NCBI RefSeq assembly: GCF_009498215.1
Contig: NZ_CP043498.1
Span: 2,108,001 to 2,172,000 of the forward strand
From: Rhizobium grahamii
GTDB taxonomy: Bacteria > Pseudomonadota > Alphaproteobacteria > Rhizobiales > Rhizobiaceae
Length of the DNA stretch: 64,000 nucleotides
Direction: 5' to 3'
Below are positions 43,869-53,008 of the stretch, one piece after another. How positions within the stretch are numbered: the first letter of the stretch is position 1; every line of letters starts with the position of its first letter. The notes under the pieces are model-generated. The model was not told the origin of the DNA, did not search any database, and worked only from the letters and a program-made list of their open reading frames with translations. The translations under genes and the position numbers were made by a program.

Positions 43869-43963
43869 TTCATGTTCCGGAAATGTTCTGATTTGCTGCC
43901 AGAAGTCAACCGACGTCTGCAGTACCGCTCTTTACTGCTCGCCGCGGCGACCAGTTCGCTGCT

Positions 43964-44374
43964 TCAATCCTGGAAGATATAGGATGCACACATCTCGTCG
44001 GAACCGCGAGGAGGTCGGTTGCCCGTGAACACTGCGACGGCGGAAAGCCCCTCGCCCGCGGTCCACGACGCCACATAGGTGACATCGCCAGCGCCGCACA
44101 ACGCATTGCCGTTGAGAAGCACCGGATCATCGGGCTCCTCGACGCGATAGACCGATGCCGGGACACGCCTGCCGTCGACAGTAAAGTGATCGGCCACAAG
44201 ATCGGAAAAGGCCAGGCTTTCGCCATTGGCGAACGTGATACCGAAATCGTCGAAGGAGATATCGCCCGTGACGCTCTCAGCCGTATTGCTGTAGGCCGTA
44301 TAGTCATCGCCATAGGCTGCAAGCGACCATGTCACGGAGACAACCAGAGCCAAGCCAAGCACCTTGAGTTTCAA
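43964..44374 (-). CDS. Exported hypothetical protein
   Basis: 136 residues from a TTG start preceded by GGAGTGAG. The signal peptide is KLKVLGLALVVSVTWSLAAYG. The mature part has one possible disulfide (Cys in NALCGAGDV and in DEMCASYIF) and a beta-rich appearance, with no recognised domain. A TTG start is uncommon, but the strong ribosome site and the signal peptide make it credible. Confidence 0.7.
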   Translation of the reverse strand: MKLKVLGLALVVSVTWSLAAYGDDYTAYSNTAESVTGDISFDDFGITFANGESLAFSDLVADHFTVDGRRVPASVYRVEEPDDPVLLNGNALCGAGDVTYVASWTAGEGLSAVAVFTGNRPPRGSDEMCASYIFQD

Positions 44375-44596
44375 CGCTTCTCACTCCTCATCAACCGCCC
44401 GATCCTGAACGTGCAAGACGTTGGCGCTGCCATTCCCCCGCAAGTCTCGGCAGCCTTGCTCGCTCGGGCGATCCATTGTCAATGGAGAGGCGCAGCATAA
44501 GCCGCGCCAACCCAAAAATGGTCTGGCGTTTGCGCTGAGATGGCGAACACCGCGCAAGCGAAGATAGACCCCGGACTGGGCGGTCGCCGCGCTGAA

Positions 44597-44615
44597 CGAG
44601 GCAGAGCCTGCCTCG
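44597..44615. terminator. Hairpin downstream of trpE(G)
   Basis: An 8-bp perfect stem (cgaggcag / ctgcctcg) with a 3-base loop, 14 bases past the trpE(G) stop. It lacks a T-tract, so its role is uncertain. The remaining gap to 44375 shows nothing else. Confidence 0.3.
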
Positions 44616-44629
44616 CCCGGCGCGTAGCC

Positions 44630-46819
44630 TCAAGCCGCCTTGGTGCTCACCTTGCGCGCAAGATGCGCAACGACGTTCTCGATCATCCGCATGCCGGCGT
44701 CGCCGCCGAGCGTCATGATCGATTCCGGATGGAACTGCACCGCAGCGATCGGCTCCTTCTCGTGCTCGATGCCCATGATCGTGCCGTCCTCGCTCTCAGC
44801 CGTGATGATGAAATCACGCGGCAGCGTCGATGGATCGGCAAAGATCGAGTGATAGCGCCCGACCGTCACTTCCTTGCCGAGCCCCGAAAACACGATACCG
44901 GGCTCCAGAACACGAATGCGCGACGGCTTGCCGTGCATCGGCAGCGCCAGATGCCGGAGCTCGCCGCCATAGGCTTCCGCCAGCGCCTGCAGGCCCAGGC
45001 AGACGCCGAAGATCGGCAGATTGCGCGCCCGCGCCTTCTTGATCGTCGCCTTGCAATCGAAGTCCTTCGGATTGCCCGGTCCCGGCGAGAGCACGACGAG
45101 ATCCGGATCCAGCCGGTCAAAGATTTCTTCCGGCACCGGCGTGCGCACGGTCGAAACCGTCGCGCCCGTCTGGCGGAAATAATTGGCGAGCGTGTGAACG
45201 AAGCTGTCTTCGTGGTCGACGAGCAGGATCTTGACGCCCTTGCCGACAGCAGCGACGTCGCGGCTGACCTTGCCGGAATTGCCGGCCTTGGCATCGCGGA
45301 TGGCGGAAAGCATGGCGGAGGCCTTCAGTTCAGTTTCGGCTTCTTCTTCCTCGGGGATAGAGTCGTTAAGCAAAGTCGCCCCTGCCCGCACTTCAGCGAT
45401 CCCGTCCTTAATGCGCACGGTGCGCAGCGTCAGCCCGGTGTTCATGTCGCCATTGAAGCCGACCATGCCGATCGCGCCGCCATACCAGGCACGCGGGCTC
45501 TTCTCATGGCTTTCGATGAAGCGCATGGCCCAGAGCTTCGGCGCGCCGGTGACCGTCACAGCCCAGGCGTGAGAAAGGAAGCCGTCGAACGCATCCATAT
45601 CGTCGCGCAGGCGACCTTCGATGTGGTCGACCGTATGGATCAGACGGGAATACATCTCGATCTGCCGGCGGCCGATGACCTTGACCGAACCCGGCTCGCA
45701 GACGCGCGACTTGTCGTTGCGGTCGACATCCGAGCACATCGTCAGTTCGGATTCGTCCTTCTTGGAGTTCAAAAGCTTCAGGATCTGCTCGCTGTCTGCG
45801 ATCGGATCGTCGCCGCGCTTGATCGTGCCCGAGATCGGGCAGGTCTCGATGCGGCGACCGGAAACACGCACGAACATCTCAGGCGAGGCACCGACCAGAT
45901 ATTCCTGATTGCCGAGGTTGATGAAGAACGAATAGGGCGACGGATTGATCGCCTTCAGGCGCTTCGAAATATCGGACGGCTTGCTGTCGCAGCGCTCCAT
46001 GAACTTCTGCCCGGGCACCACCTCGAACAGATCGCCCTTGCGGAAGCTCTCCTTGGCCTTGACCACCAGCTCGGAATATTCGCCGGGGCGGTGATCGCTC
46101 TTCGGCGGAATGGTATCGGTTCGCTGGAACGGCTCGGCCGGAATGTCGCCGGCCTTGCCCTCGGTCGAAAGCCCGCCCTTCTCGAAATCGTAGCGATCGA
46201 TCCAGGCCTTGGCGGAATAGTTGTCGACGACGAGGATCTCGTCCGGCAGGTAGAGCACCATGTCACGCTGGTCAGTCGGGCGCACGAGCTTCAGGTTGAT
46301 CGCATCGAACTGGAAGGCAAGGTCGTAGCCGAAGGCGCCGTAAAGGCCGAGGCTGGCATCCGCCTGCGAATAGAAGAGATCGGTGACCGCGCGCAGCACC
46401 GTGAAGACCGTCGGGATCTTCGAACGTTCCTCTTCGGTAAAGGCGCGCTCCGGTGTCTTTACGGTTAGATCAAGCCGCCGCGCCGTCGACGCGCCGAGTT
46501 CGAGATCGGAGATGGTCTTCAGCCGTTCGGTGACAAAACCGAGGATGACCTCGCCGCGCTCGTTATAGGCTTCGATCCAGACCTGGCGACCGTTGCAGGA
46601 AATGCCGAGCGGCGGATCGACGACAGCCGTATCCCAGCGCGTGTAACGGCCCGGATATTCGTAGTTCGACGAAAACACCGCGCCACGGCGCTCATCGAGC
46701 TTGTCGATATAGGACGAGACGGCATCGGCATAAGGGATAGCCCTGCGCTGCCGGGTGACTGTGATGCCGCCCTTCGTCTCGTAGATTTCCGCTCCGTCAT
46801 CCCTGATGATCGTTACCAC
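44630..46819 (-). CDS. trpE(G): Fused anthranilate synthase (component I plus glutamine amidotransferase)
   Basis: 729 residues from GTG 46819. The fusion of TrpE and TrpG is typical of Rhizobiaceae. It makes anthranilate from chorismate and glutamine, the first step to tryptophan. The TrpE part ends with [20 protein letters not shown] and [14 protein letters not shown]; the active-site segment is [12 protein letters not shown] and [20 protein letters not shown]. The TrpG part starts at [20 protein letters not shown], with the catalytic Cys in [16 protein letters not shown] and the triad His/Glu in [10 protein letters not shown]. It is controlled by the upstream trpL attenuator. Confidence 0.98.
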   Translation of the reverse strand: MVTIIRDDGAEIYETKGGITVTRQRRAIPYADAVSSYIDKLDERRGAVFSSNYEYPGRYTRWDTAVVDPPLGISCNGRQVWIEAYNERGEVILGFVTERLKTISDLELGASTARRLDLTVKTPERAFTEEERSKIPTVFTVLRAVTDLFYSQADASLGLYGAFGYDLAFQFDAINLKLVRPTDQRDMVLYLPDEILVVDNYSAKAWIDRYDFEKGGLSTEGKAGDIPAEPFQRTDTIPPKSDHRPGEYSELVVKAKESFRKGDLFEVVPGQKFMERCDSKPSDISKRLKAINPSPYSFFINLGNQEYLVGASPEMFVRVSGRRIETCPISGTIKRGDDPIADSEQILKLLNSKKDESELTMCSDVDRNDKSRVCEPGSVKVIGRRQIEMYSRLIHTVDHIEGRLRDDMDAFDGFLSHAWAVTVTGAPKLWAMRFIESHEKSPRAWYGGAIGMVGFNGDMNTGLTLRTVRIKDGIAEVRAGATLLNDSIPEEEEAETELKASAMLSAIRDAKAGNSGKVSRDVAAVGKGVKILLVDHEDSFVHTLANYFRQTGATVSTVRTPVPEEIFDRLDPDLVVLSPGPGNPKDFDCKATIKKARARNLPIFGVCLGLQALAEAYGGELRHLALPMHGKPSRIRVLEPGIVFSGLGKEVTVGRYHSIFADPSTLPRDFIITAESEDGTIMGIEHEKEPIAAVQFHPESIMTLGGDAGMRMIENVVAHLARKVSTKAA

Positions 46820-46865
46820 TGTTCCACTCCGTTATCGGGGCCCGGACGACAGGCAGCCTTAAAAC

Positions 46866-46897
46866 AAAAAAAGCCGCCTGGGTTTTTCCGGGCGGCT
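46866..46897 (-). terminator. trp attenuator terminator
   Basis: A 7-bp stem (agccgcc / ggcggct) followed on the minus strand by six T. It lies between the trpL stop and trpE(G). An alternative pairing partner (GAGGCGGCC) overlaps the trpL stop, as expected for an antiterminator. Confidence 0.85.
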
Positions 46898-46933
46898 CAT
46901 CGTCGTCTTTGGACACGATTGGTCGAGGCCGCC

Positions 46934-46978
46934 TCAGCGAGCCCACCACCAAACTGCAATGTTCAAGGACATGTTCAT
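46934..46978 (-). CDS. trpL: Tryptophan leader peptide TrpL
   Basis: Fourteen residues, MNMSLNIAVWWWAR, then TGA. Three consecutive Trp followed by A-R is the known rhizobial trpL ending. With low charged tRNA-Trp, the ribosome stalls at the WWW codons and the terminator does not form. There is no Shine-Dalgarno site; the promoter places the transcript start at about the AUG, so translation is probably leaderless. The stop codon overlaps the antiterminator arm. Confidence 0.92.
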   Translation of the reverse strand: MNMSLNIAVWWWAR

Positions 46979-46986
46979 GGGCGAAA

Positions 46987-47015
46987 TTGTTAGCGTGAGA
47001 TGAGGATGAGCGCAA
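46987..47015 (-). promoter_or_regulatory. Predicted trp promoter
   Basis: Minus strand: -35 TTGCGC (47010-47015), 17-bp spacer, -10 TAACAA (46987-46992), then 8 bases to the trpL ATG. Confidence 0.7.
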
Positions 47016-47033
47016 GAGGCCAATCCGCAAACG

Positions 47034-47061
47034 AAAAAGGCCGGCGCGGGGCCGGCCTTTT
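47034..47061. terminator. Bidirectional terminator after the TonB receptor gene
   Basis: A 10-bp perfect stem (aaaaggccgg / ccggcctttt) with loop cgcgggg and T-rich on both strands. It ends the receptor transcript (minus) 20 bases past its stop. Confidence 0.85.
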
Positions 47062-47080
47062 GTTGTTTCGAATTAGGCGC

Positions 47081-49198
47081 TTAGAATCTCGCCCGCGCGG
47101 TCACCATGAAGGTGCGGCCACGGCCAGTATCAATCGCGGTGCTCTGAATTGTGCTGGAAGCCGGCGTGTAGGTCTTGTCGAACATGTTCGTGACGCTGGC
47201 CGTCAACTCGAGACCGTTCTCCCATTTGTAGTTGGCGAAAACGTCAGCAATGGCGTAGCCGGGCATATACCGGTCACGACCGAAGTTGGTCGCATTGACC
47301 TGTCCGATATCTGCTTTGCCGGCAGCATACAAGCGCGTTCCAACAGTCAGTCGATGATCTTCGAGGAAGCGCGCCCCGAGCGTCATCGAGAATATATCGT
47401 CCGGCAGATAGCTCTGCATACCAAAGCCATTCGTCTGGGGCGGAAGGTTTGTGTCGCTATGTGTGTAAGCCAGTTCGCCGAACGCAAAGCCAGTGTCGTA
47501 GCCAGCTTGAATTTCAATGCCCTTGACGGTCGAAGTGCCGGGATTGTTGATGAAGTAGCTGGCAAAGGACGGGGTAAAGGCTCCCGTTATGTAATTGTCG
47601 ATGTCGGTGTAGAAATAGTTCGCCTTGAAACGCAGGCTGTCGTCGGCATTCAGCAGTCCGTCAACTTTCACGTTGGCGCCAACTTCCCAACCCTTGGAGG
47701 TTTCAGGCTCAAGGAATGGGTTCGGGAAGAAGCGCATCGTACCGCCGGGATGCGCACCACCCACGAACGTTTCGTTGATCGTCGGTGCCCGCTGCGTTTC
47801 GGCATAAGTTACGTACGGCTGAAACCAATCGGTCGGATTAAGCGCAAATGTCACGCTTGGATTCAGGCGACCGTCGGATTTGTCCACACTGTAAGGGCCG
47901 ACCGCCATCCCAAGCGGGTTGGCTGCAGTTACGGAGCCCGAACCATTCAGCGTAAAGTGGTCGTAGCGCAAGCCAAGTGTCAAATCAGCGATGCCGTAAG
48001 AGAATTTCGTCGTATTGAAGACACCGAGATTGGAGCTTTTACCGCTGCCGTTAACGCCACCCGCCGGCTGTGCCGTGCTGTTGAAGACGTCGTAGTCGTC
48101 GTGGAAGTACTCAACACCGTAATTAGATGAAACTGCAACGTCGCCCAGATCGAAATTTGACGTGTTGGACACATCGAAGCCGATCCCATCGTCAGTGATC
48201 CGACGACCTGCAGCGCTGCCGCCGCCCGTCGCCAGCGTCTTGTACTTCATTTCGGTCTGATTGTAATAGAAGTCGGCCTTGAAATCGATCAAGTCATTGT
48301 CGCCAGGCTTATATTCGTAGCTGGCGCTGAACGTCTTGTTCTTCAGGTTCTGGAAGTAGGAGTTTGCCAGGAAGTCGTTATCATAGCTAATCGCGCCGAA
48401 CTTGATCGTGTTCTCGGCATCGGGTGTGATCTCAGCCTTCAGCATACCGGATAGCAGGTCCTGCTCCGTGTAAGGTACGGTGATCCCGTCGCCATTCTGG
48501 AAATTACCCGGATCGCTTTTGCTGATGCCACCGAGAACGGCGAAGACGTCATTGAAGCGGTAGGCGCCGATTGCAGATTCAGACCAACCGGTACGATTGG
48601 TACCGAAGGTCGTGGAAACGATGCCGCCGTAGCTGTTCCCTTCCTGAATCAAGTCATCGATATCGTAGGTCTTGAAATTGACAGTTCCGGCAAGCGCACC
48701 ACCGCCGATTCCGTTCACGGCACCACGCGTGATGTCGATACCAGCCAGAAACGCCGGGTCGATATACGCGAGCCCCTGAGCCTCGTGGCCCGTGAAACGA
48801 AAGTTCTGGCGAACACCGTCGATCGACATGTTGACACGCCCCGAGCCTTCAAAGCCACGGATGTTCACAGCGATACCCGGATTTTGAGGGTTATTGGCGG
48901 TAGAGGTGCCTGGCACGTTGCGCAAAAGATCGTCCGGCCCTTGGCCTGCCTGGAGATCGATTTCATCGGCAGTTACAGTGCTAGAAGGGCCAGCTTTATC
49001 GTACGGGTCATCTGCCGCCCTACGGCTTCCCTTCACTACGATCGGAGACAGGAACGTATCCTCGTCCTTCTTGGCCTGCTCGTCGGTCACAGCCGGCTTG
49101 GAGGAAGCAGCATCCTGTGCGAATGCAGCGTTATAAGGCATAAAAATAGCAATTGCGGTGCAAGCAAGAAGAACCGAGCGCGAATGCCGGACAACCAT
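47081..49198 (-). CDS. TonB-dependent heme-type outer-membrane receptor
   Basis: 705 residues. Signal peptide at the N-terminus (SVLLACTAIAIFMPYNAAFA). The plug domain begins ADEIDLQAGQGPDDLLRNVP and includes IRGFEGSGRVNMSIDGVRQN. The barrel has the heme-receptor pair: YAETQRAPTINETFVGGAHP (FRAP-like box and a His) and then FFPNPFLEPETSKGWE (NPNL-like box). The C-terminus ends with aromatic RARF, as in barrel proteins. It takes up heme or heme-protein iron using TonB-ExbBD. A TGA-N9-TCA operator upstream suggests iron control by RirA. No linked hmu transport genes are in the window. Confidence 0.92.
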   Translation of the reverse strand: MVVRHSRSVLLACTAIAIFMPYNAAFAQDAASSKPAVTDEQAKKDEDTFLSPIVVKGSRRAADDPYDKAGPSSTVTADEIDLQAGQGPDDLLRNVPGTSTANNPQNPGIAVNIRGFEGSGRVNMSIDGVRQNFRFTGHEAQGLAYIDPAFLAGIDITRGAVNGIGGGALAGTVNFKTYDIDDLIQEGNSYGGIVSTTFGTNRTGWSESAIGAYRFNDVFAVLGGISKSDPGNFQNGDGITVPYTEQDLLSGMLKAEITPDAENTIKFGAISYDNDFLANSYFQNLKNKTFSASYEYKPGDNDLIDFKADFYYNQTEMKYKTLATGGGSAAGRRITDDGIGFDVSNTSNFDLGDVAVSSNYGVEYFHDDYDVFNSTAQPAGGVNGSGKSSNLGVFNTTKFSYGIADLTLGLRYDHFTLNGSGSVTAANPLGMAVGPYSVDKSDGRLNPSVTFALNPTDWFQPYVTYAETQRAPTINETFVGGAHPGGTMRFFPNPFLEPETSKGWEVGANVKVDGLLNADDSLRFKANYFYTDIDNYITGAFTPSFASYFINNPGTSTVKGIEIQAGYDTGFAFGELAYTHSDTNLPPQTNGFGMQSYLPDDIFSMTLGARFLEDHRLTVGTRLYAAGKADIGQVNATNFGRDRYMPGYAIADVFANYKWENGLELTASVTNMFDKTYTPASSTIQSTAIDTGRGRTFMVTARARF

Positions 49199-49321
49199 GA
49201 AATCAACCCCTGAGAATGATGATTTTACCGGGCTGGCTGGTCTTCACGCAGGAGCGCTTTGAGGGGCTGGCTAGGTATTTTTGACGAAGATTTTCGCCTT
49301 CTTTCTGCCGCATAAAAAACA

Positions 49322-49336
49322 TGACTATTTCTGTCA
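49322..49336. promoter_or_regulatory. Candidate RirA iron-responsive operator
   Basis: The sequence TGA-CTATTTCTG-TCA matches the known TGA-N9-TCA iron-responsive operator of RirA. It lies 124 bases upstream of the receptor start, in an AT-rich gap (49199-49465) also upstream of the extensin-like gene. Confidence 0.6.
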
Positions 49337-49465
49337 ATATACAATGTTCAAAATATCCTGACTTTGGAAATCATGTTTTAATCGCAAGCCTCAACGTTGC
49401 GAAATTGCAACGAAATCGACCTCCATACGTTGTAGCTCCGCTGGGACAAAACGACGGATGGAAGC

Positions 49466-50332
49466 GTGAAAAAGATTTTGGGAATCGCAGCGGCAATCGT
49501 GTGCCTCCTAGTTTTGAGCGGTGCTCAGCTTCCGCAAATCGGACCAAAGCCTGACACAAAACCACAGCAACAGGAGACAATAGATACTCGTGCGATCGAG
49601 ACCGCGCCGAAGCCTCAGCCCAAACCGGAAGGTATAACGACGAACCCGGACAACCCTATTGATAAAGACGCGAAAGCCAAAGGAACAGATGCCGCCCAAC
49701 CAGAAAAACAAGGCCCAAAGCTCCCGTCACAGCAGTCGCTGGAAGAACAGCACCTGACGATCGAAGCCGAAAGCGATGCCGAGCATTCCGAATGCGTCAG
49801 GGAACTACAGAGCCTCGGCGTCGTCTTCACGGATCTCTCGCGCATCGATGATGGCAATGGCTGCGGTATCGACAAGCCGATCAAGGTTTCGGAGGCACTG
49901 CCCGGCATCAAGCTGAAGCCGGATGGCGTTTTCCGTTGCCCCGTCGCTCTCGCGCTTGCCCGCTGGATGAAGGAAAGCGTCATTCCCGCGGCAGCCGTCG
50001 CGGCGAAGGATCAGGGTGCGATCGTCTCGGTCAACCAGGCCTCCTCCTATATCTGCCGCCTGCGCAACAGCGCCGAGACCGGCAAGATATCGGAGCACGC
50101 GCGGGGCAATGCCATCGATGTCGCGAGCTTCAGCTTCGAGAAAGGCGACGACATCGCCGTTCAGCCACGCCGAGAGGACTCAACGCTTGTCGGCGCCTTC
50201 CAGCGCACCGTCAGCGCCGCCGGCTGTCTTTATTTCACGACGGTGCTCGACCCCGAAAGCGATGCCGCTCACGAGACGCATTTTCATCTCGATGTGTTGC
50301 AGCGTAAAGGCGGCTATCGCTATTGCCATTGA
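49466..50332 (+). CDS. Extensin-like (D-Ala-D-Ala carboxypeptidase-like) protein
   Basis: 288 residues from GTG 49466. Signal peptide MKKILGIAAAIVCLLVLSG, then a Pro/Lys/Thr-rich linker of about 70 residues. The C-terminal domain has VNQASSYICRLRNS, KISEHARGNAIDVASFSFEK and ETHFHLDVLQRKG, i.e. the Hx(6)D and HxH zinc signature of the extensin-like C-terminal domain shared with VanY-type peptidases. It probably works on peptidoglycan in the periplasm. It is divergent from the TonB receptor. Confidence 0.88.
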   Translation: MKKILGIAAAIVCLLVLSGAQLPQIGPKPDTKPQQQETIDTRAIETAPKPQPKPEGITTNPDNPIDKDAKAKGTDAAQPEKQGPKLPSQQSLEEQHLTIEAESDAEHSECVRELQSLGVVFTDLSRIDDGNGCGIDKPIKVSEALPGIKLKPDGVFRCPVALALARWMKESVIPAAAVAAKDQGAIVSVNQASSYICRLRNSAETGKISEHARGNAIDVASFSFEKGDDIAVQPRREDSTLVGAFQRTVSAAGCLYFTTVLDPESDAAHETHFHLDVLQRKGGYRYCH

Positions 50333-50428
50333 TCGCCAATGACTTAGCGGTAGCGGCGGAATCGGTTCCTCAGCGACTTGAATCAAGCCGGCAACAAGAT
50401 CGAGCCAGCTATCCGCCTGTGGCCTGGC

Positions 50429-52108
50429 TCAGAATAGCCCCTCGATGTATCCCTGATCGTTGAGATAGATCCGCTCCGCGGAAGGCGATCTCGGCAGGCC
50501 GGGCATCGTCATGATCTCGCCGGTGATCGCCACGACAAAACCGGCACCGGCCGACAGCCGAACCTCGCGCACCGGCACGACATGCCCTTCGGGTGCTCCC
50601 CTGAGGCTCGGATCGGTCGAGAAGGAATATTGCGTCTTTGCCATACAGACCGGCAGCTCGCCGTAGCCCTGCTCCTCCCAGGCGCGAAGTTGGTCGCGAA
50701 CAGCCTTGTCGGCCGTCACCTCACCCGCGTGATAGATCTTGGAGGCGACGATCTCGATCTTCTCGAAGAGCGACACATCGTCGGGATAGAGCGGTTGGAA
50801 GCGTGCCTGCCCAGATTCGGCAAGCTCGACCACCTTATAGGCAAGCTCTTCAATGCCCGCCGACCCCTCGGCCCAGTGACGGCAAAGAATCGCCTCCGCC
50901 CCCAGCCGCGAGACGTAATCCTTCACCGCCGCGACTTCCGCATCGGTGTCGGTGACGAAATGATTGATCGCCACCACGACGGGAACGCCGAACTTCCGGA
51001 CATTGGCCACATGCCGGCCGAGATTGGAGCAGCCCTTCTTCAGCGCCGCAACGTTCTCGGCACCGAGATCCTCCTTCTTCACGCCGCCATTCATCTTCAA
51101 TGCGCGCACGGTCGCGACGATGACGGCGGCATCAGGCCGCAGCCCTGCCTTGCGGCACTTGATGTCGAAGAACTTCTCCGCACCGAGGTCGGCGCCGAAG
51201 CCTGCTTCGGTCACGACATATTCCCCGAGCTTCAGCGCCGTCTTCGTGGCGATGACAGAGTTGCAGCCATGCGCGATGTTGGCGAAAGGACCGCCGTGAA
51301 CGAAGGCGGGATTGTTCTCCAGCGTCTGAACAAGGTTCGGCTGCATTGCGTCTTTCAGCAGAACGGCCATCGCCCCATCCGCCTTCAGGTCGCGCGCATA
51401 GACGGCGGTCCGATCGCGCCGATAGCCGACGATGATGTTGCCGAGACGCCGTTCAAGATCTTTGAGGTCAGAGGCAAGGCACAGGATGGCCATCACCTCG
51501 GAGGCAACGGTGATATCGAAGCCGTTCTGCCGTGGGAAGCCGTTAGCCACGCCACCCAGCGAAGAGACCATCTCGCGCAGCGCCCGGTCGTTCATATCCA
51601 TCACCCGCCGCCAGGTGACGCGGCGGAGATCGATGTCGAGCTCGTTGCCCCAGTAGATATGGTTGTCGATCATCGCCGCGAGCAGATTGTGCGCGGAGGT
51701 GATCGCATGGAAATCACCGGTGAAATGCAGGTTGATGTCTTCCATCGGGATGACCTGCGCGCAGCCGCCGCCGGCCGCGCCACCCTTCACGCCGAAACAC
51801 GGCCCGAGCGAGGCTTCGCGAATACAGACGATCGCCTTCTTTCCGATGCGGTTCAGCCCGTCGCCGAGGCCGACCGTCGTCGTCGTCTTGCCCTCGCCTG
51901 CCGGCGTCGGATTGATCGCCGTGACGAGAATGAGCTTCCCGTCCGGCTTTCCGTCCTGCGCCGCAATGAACTCCGCGCTGATCTTGGCCTTGTCGTGCCC
52001 GTAGGGAGCCAGATCTGCGGCCGGGATACCCAGCTTCTCACCGATCTCGAAGATCGGCCTCTTTGTGGCTGCACGCGCGATCTCGATGTCGGACTTATAC
52101 TCTGTCAT
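50429..52108 (-). CDS. fhs: Formate-tetrahydrofolate ligase
   Basis: 559 residues, full length. The enzyme joins formate to tetrahydrofolate with ATP, making 10-formyl-THF for purine and one-carbon metabolism. The ATP loop is [16 protein letters not shown], and signatures include [37 protein letters not shown], and [15 protein letters not shown]. The start at 52108 has GGAGGGG upstream. No related folate gene is next to it. Confidence 0.98.
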   Translation of the reverse strand: MTEYKSDIEIARAATKRPIFEIGEKLGIPAADLAPYGHDKAKISAEFIAAQDGKPDGKLILVTAINPTPAGEGKTTTTVGLGDGLNRIGKKAIVCIREASLGPCFGVKGGAAGGGCAQVIPMEDINLHFTGDFHAITSAHNLLAAMIDNHIYWGNELDIDLRRVTWRRVMDMNDRALREMVSSLGGVANGFPRQNGFDITVASEVMAILCLASDLKDLERRLGNIIVGYRRDRTAVYARDLKADGAMAVLLKDAMQPNLVQTLENNPAFVHGGPFANIAHGCNSVIATKTALKLGEYVVTEAGFGADLGAEKFFDIKCRKAGLRPDAAVIVATVRALKMNGGVKKEDLGAENVAALKKGCSNLGRHVANVRKFGVPVVVAINHFVTDTDAEVAAVKDYVSRLGAEAILCRHWAEGSAGIEELAYKVVELAESGQARFQPLYPDDVSLFEKIEIVASKIYHAGEVTADKAVRDQLRAWEEQGYGELPVCMAKTQYSFSTDPSLRGAPEGHVVPVREVRLSAGAGFVVAITGEIMTMPGLPRSPSAERIYLNDQGYIEGLF

Positions 52109-52241
52109 ATCCCCTCCGGATGCGCTGTTTATTGAAGCGAAATAGCGAACTATGCCGTAAGTTTGAAGAGCAGCAGCGTTGCGAAGACACTGTCATCCCG
52201 TCTATCAGCGCACATCGATTCCGTATTTGCGAGAAGAAACC

Positions 52242-52754
52242 ATGAAATCACTCGAGCTCATTGTCGAGCGCATCATTCTTTCAAGCCGTTGGATACTCGT
52301 TGTCTTCTATCTCGGCCTGGCGCTGTCGCTCGCGGTTTACGCAGTCTCCTTTGGCTACAAGTTCATGAAGGTCGCTGGCAATGTCTTCCTGCTCGACGAA
52401 GGTGAAATGATCCTGGCGATGCTTGGCCTCATCGACGCAGCCCTCGTCGCCAGCCTGATCGTGATGGTCATGATCTCGGGTTACGAGAATTTCGTCAGCC
52501 GCTTTGATGAGAGCGAGGATGACGTGTCCTTCATCGGCAAGCTCGACGCGGGCAGCCTGAAGATCAAGGTCGCCTCCTCGATCGTGGCGATTTCGTCGAT
52601 CCACCTGCTGCAGGTGTTCCTCAATGCCGATCAATACACCGACAGCAAGATCATGTGGCTGACGGTCATGCATCTGGCTTTCGTGGTATCCGCCGTCATG
52701 CTCGGATTTCTAGAGCAACTGACGAGGAAGCCCAAAGGCGACACGAAGCTCTGA
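52242..52754 (+). CDS. UPF0114/YqhA-family membrane protein
   Basis: 170 residues from MKSLELIVERIIL; an upstream ATG at 52179 is less likely. Four hydrophobic helices (RWILVVFYLGLALSLAVYAV; LAMLGLIDAALVASLIVMVM; SSIVAISSIHLLQVFLN; LTVMHLAFVVSAVMLGFLEQ) with VSRFD and conserved G-D-A-G-S (KLDAGSLKIKVASSI) in between, which is the UPF0114 pattern. Function is unknown. Confidence 0.9.
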   Translation: MKSLELIVERIILSSRWILVVFYLGLALSLAVYAVSFGYKFMKVAGNVFLLDEGEMILAMLGLIDAALVASLIVMVMISGYENFVSRFDESEDDVSFIGKLDAGSLKIKVASSIVAISSIHLLQVFLNADQYTDSKIMWLTVMHLAFVVSAVMLGFLEQLTRKPKGDTKL

Positions 52755-53008
52755 TTACGACTGATTCGCTCCGCGGCATCCGCGGAGCGCACTCTACCCA
52801 AAGTCGTCACCCGCATCCCAAGTGCCCGATAAGTCGTATCTCCTTTAGGTTGAGAAAACCGCGTCACAGAGACGAGTTTTCGCACATCAGGCGGTGATTA
52901 AATTACGACAGTGTAATTTAATCACTGTGCACGGCGTCAATTCCCGCTAGCAAATATATCAGTTTGTATATCTTATGATTTGAAATGCAGGCAGGCAGGG
53001 AATCGTGG
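52755..53008. other. Regulatory gap before the LuxR-type gene
   Basis: 254 bases, AT-rich in its right half. It contains the 13-6-13 palindrome at 52894-52925 and no coding signal. Confidence 0.5.
52894..52925. promoter_or_regulatory. Perfect 13-bp inverted repeat upstream of the LuxR-type gene
   Basis: gtgattaaattac, spacer gacagt, gtaatttaatcac. Both arms match at all 13 positions. It ends 83 bases before the ATG. The AT-rich arms and the absence of a T-tract argue for an operator rather than a terminator. Confidence 0.6.

Larger units (their letters stand above)
46866..46979 (-). ncRNA. trp leader RNA (rnTrpL-like attenuator)
   Basis: A transcript from the promoter at 46987-47015 would run about 110 bases to the attenuator terminator, carrying trpL. 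Such an RNA is known in Sinorhizobium, where the terminated product acts as a small RNA in trans. Here the leader peptide, the terminator and the antiterminator segment are all visible; trans-acting function is only by analogy. Confidence 0.75.

Noticed and set aside
44540..46468. 642-codon open frame on the plus strand
   Set aside because: It is entirely antisense to trpE(G), rich in Arg/Ala/Asp, with no known motif; a typical shadow in high-GC DNA.
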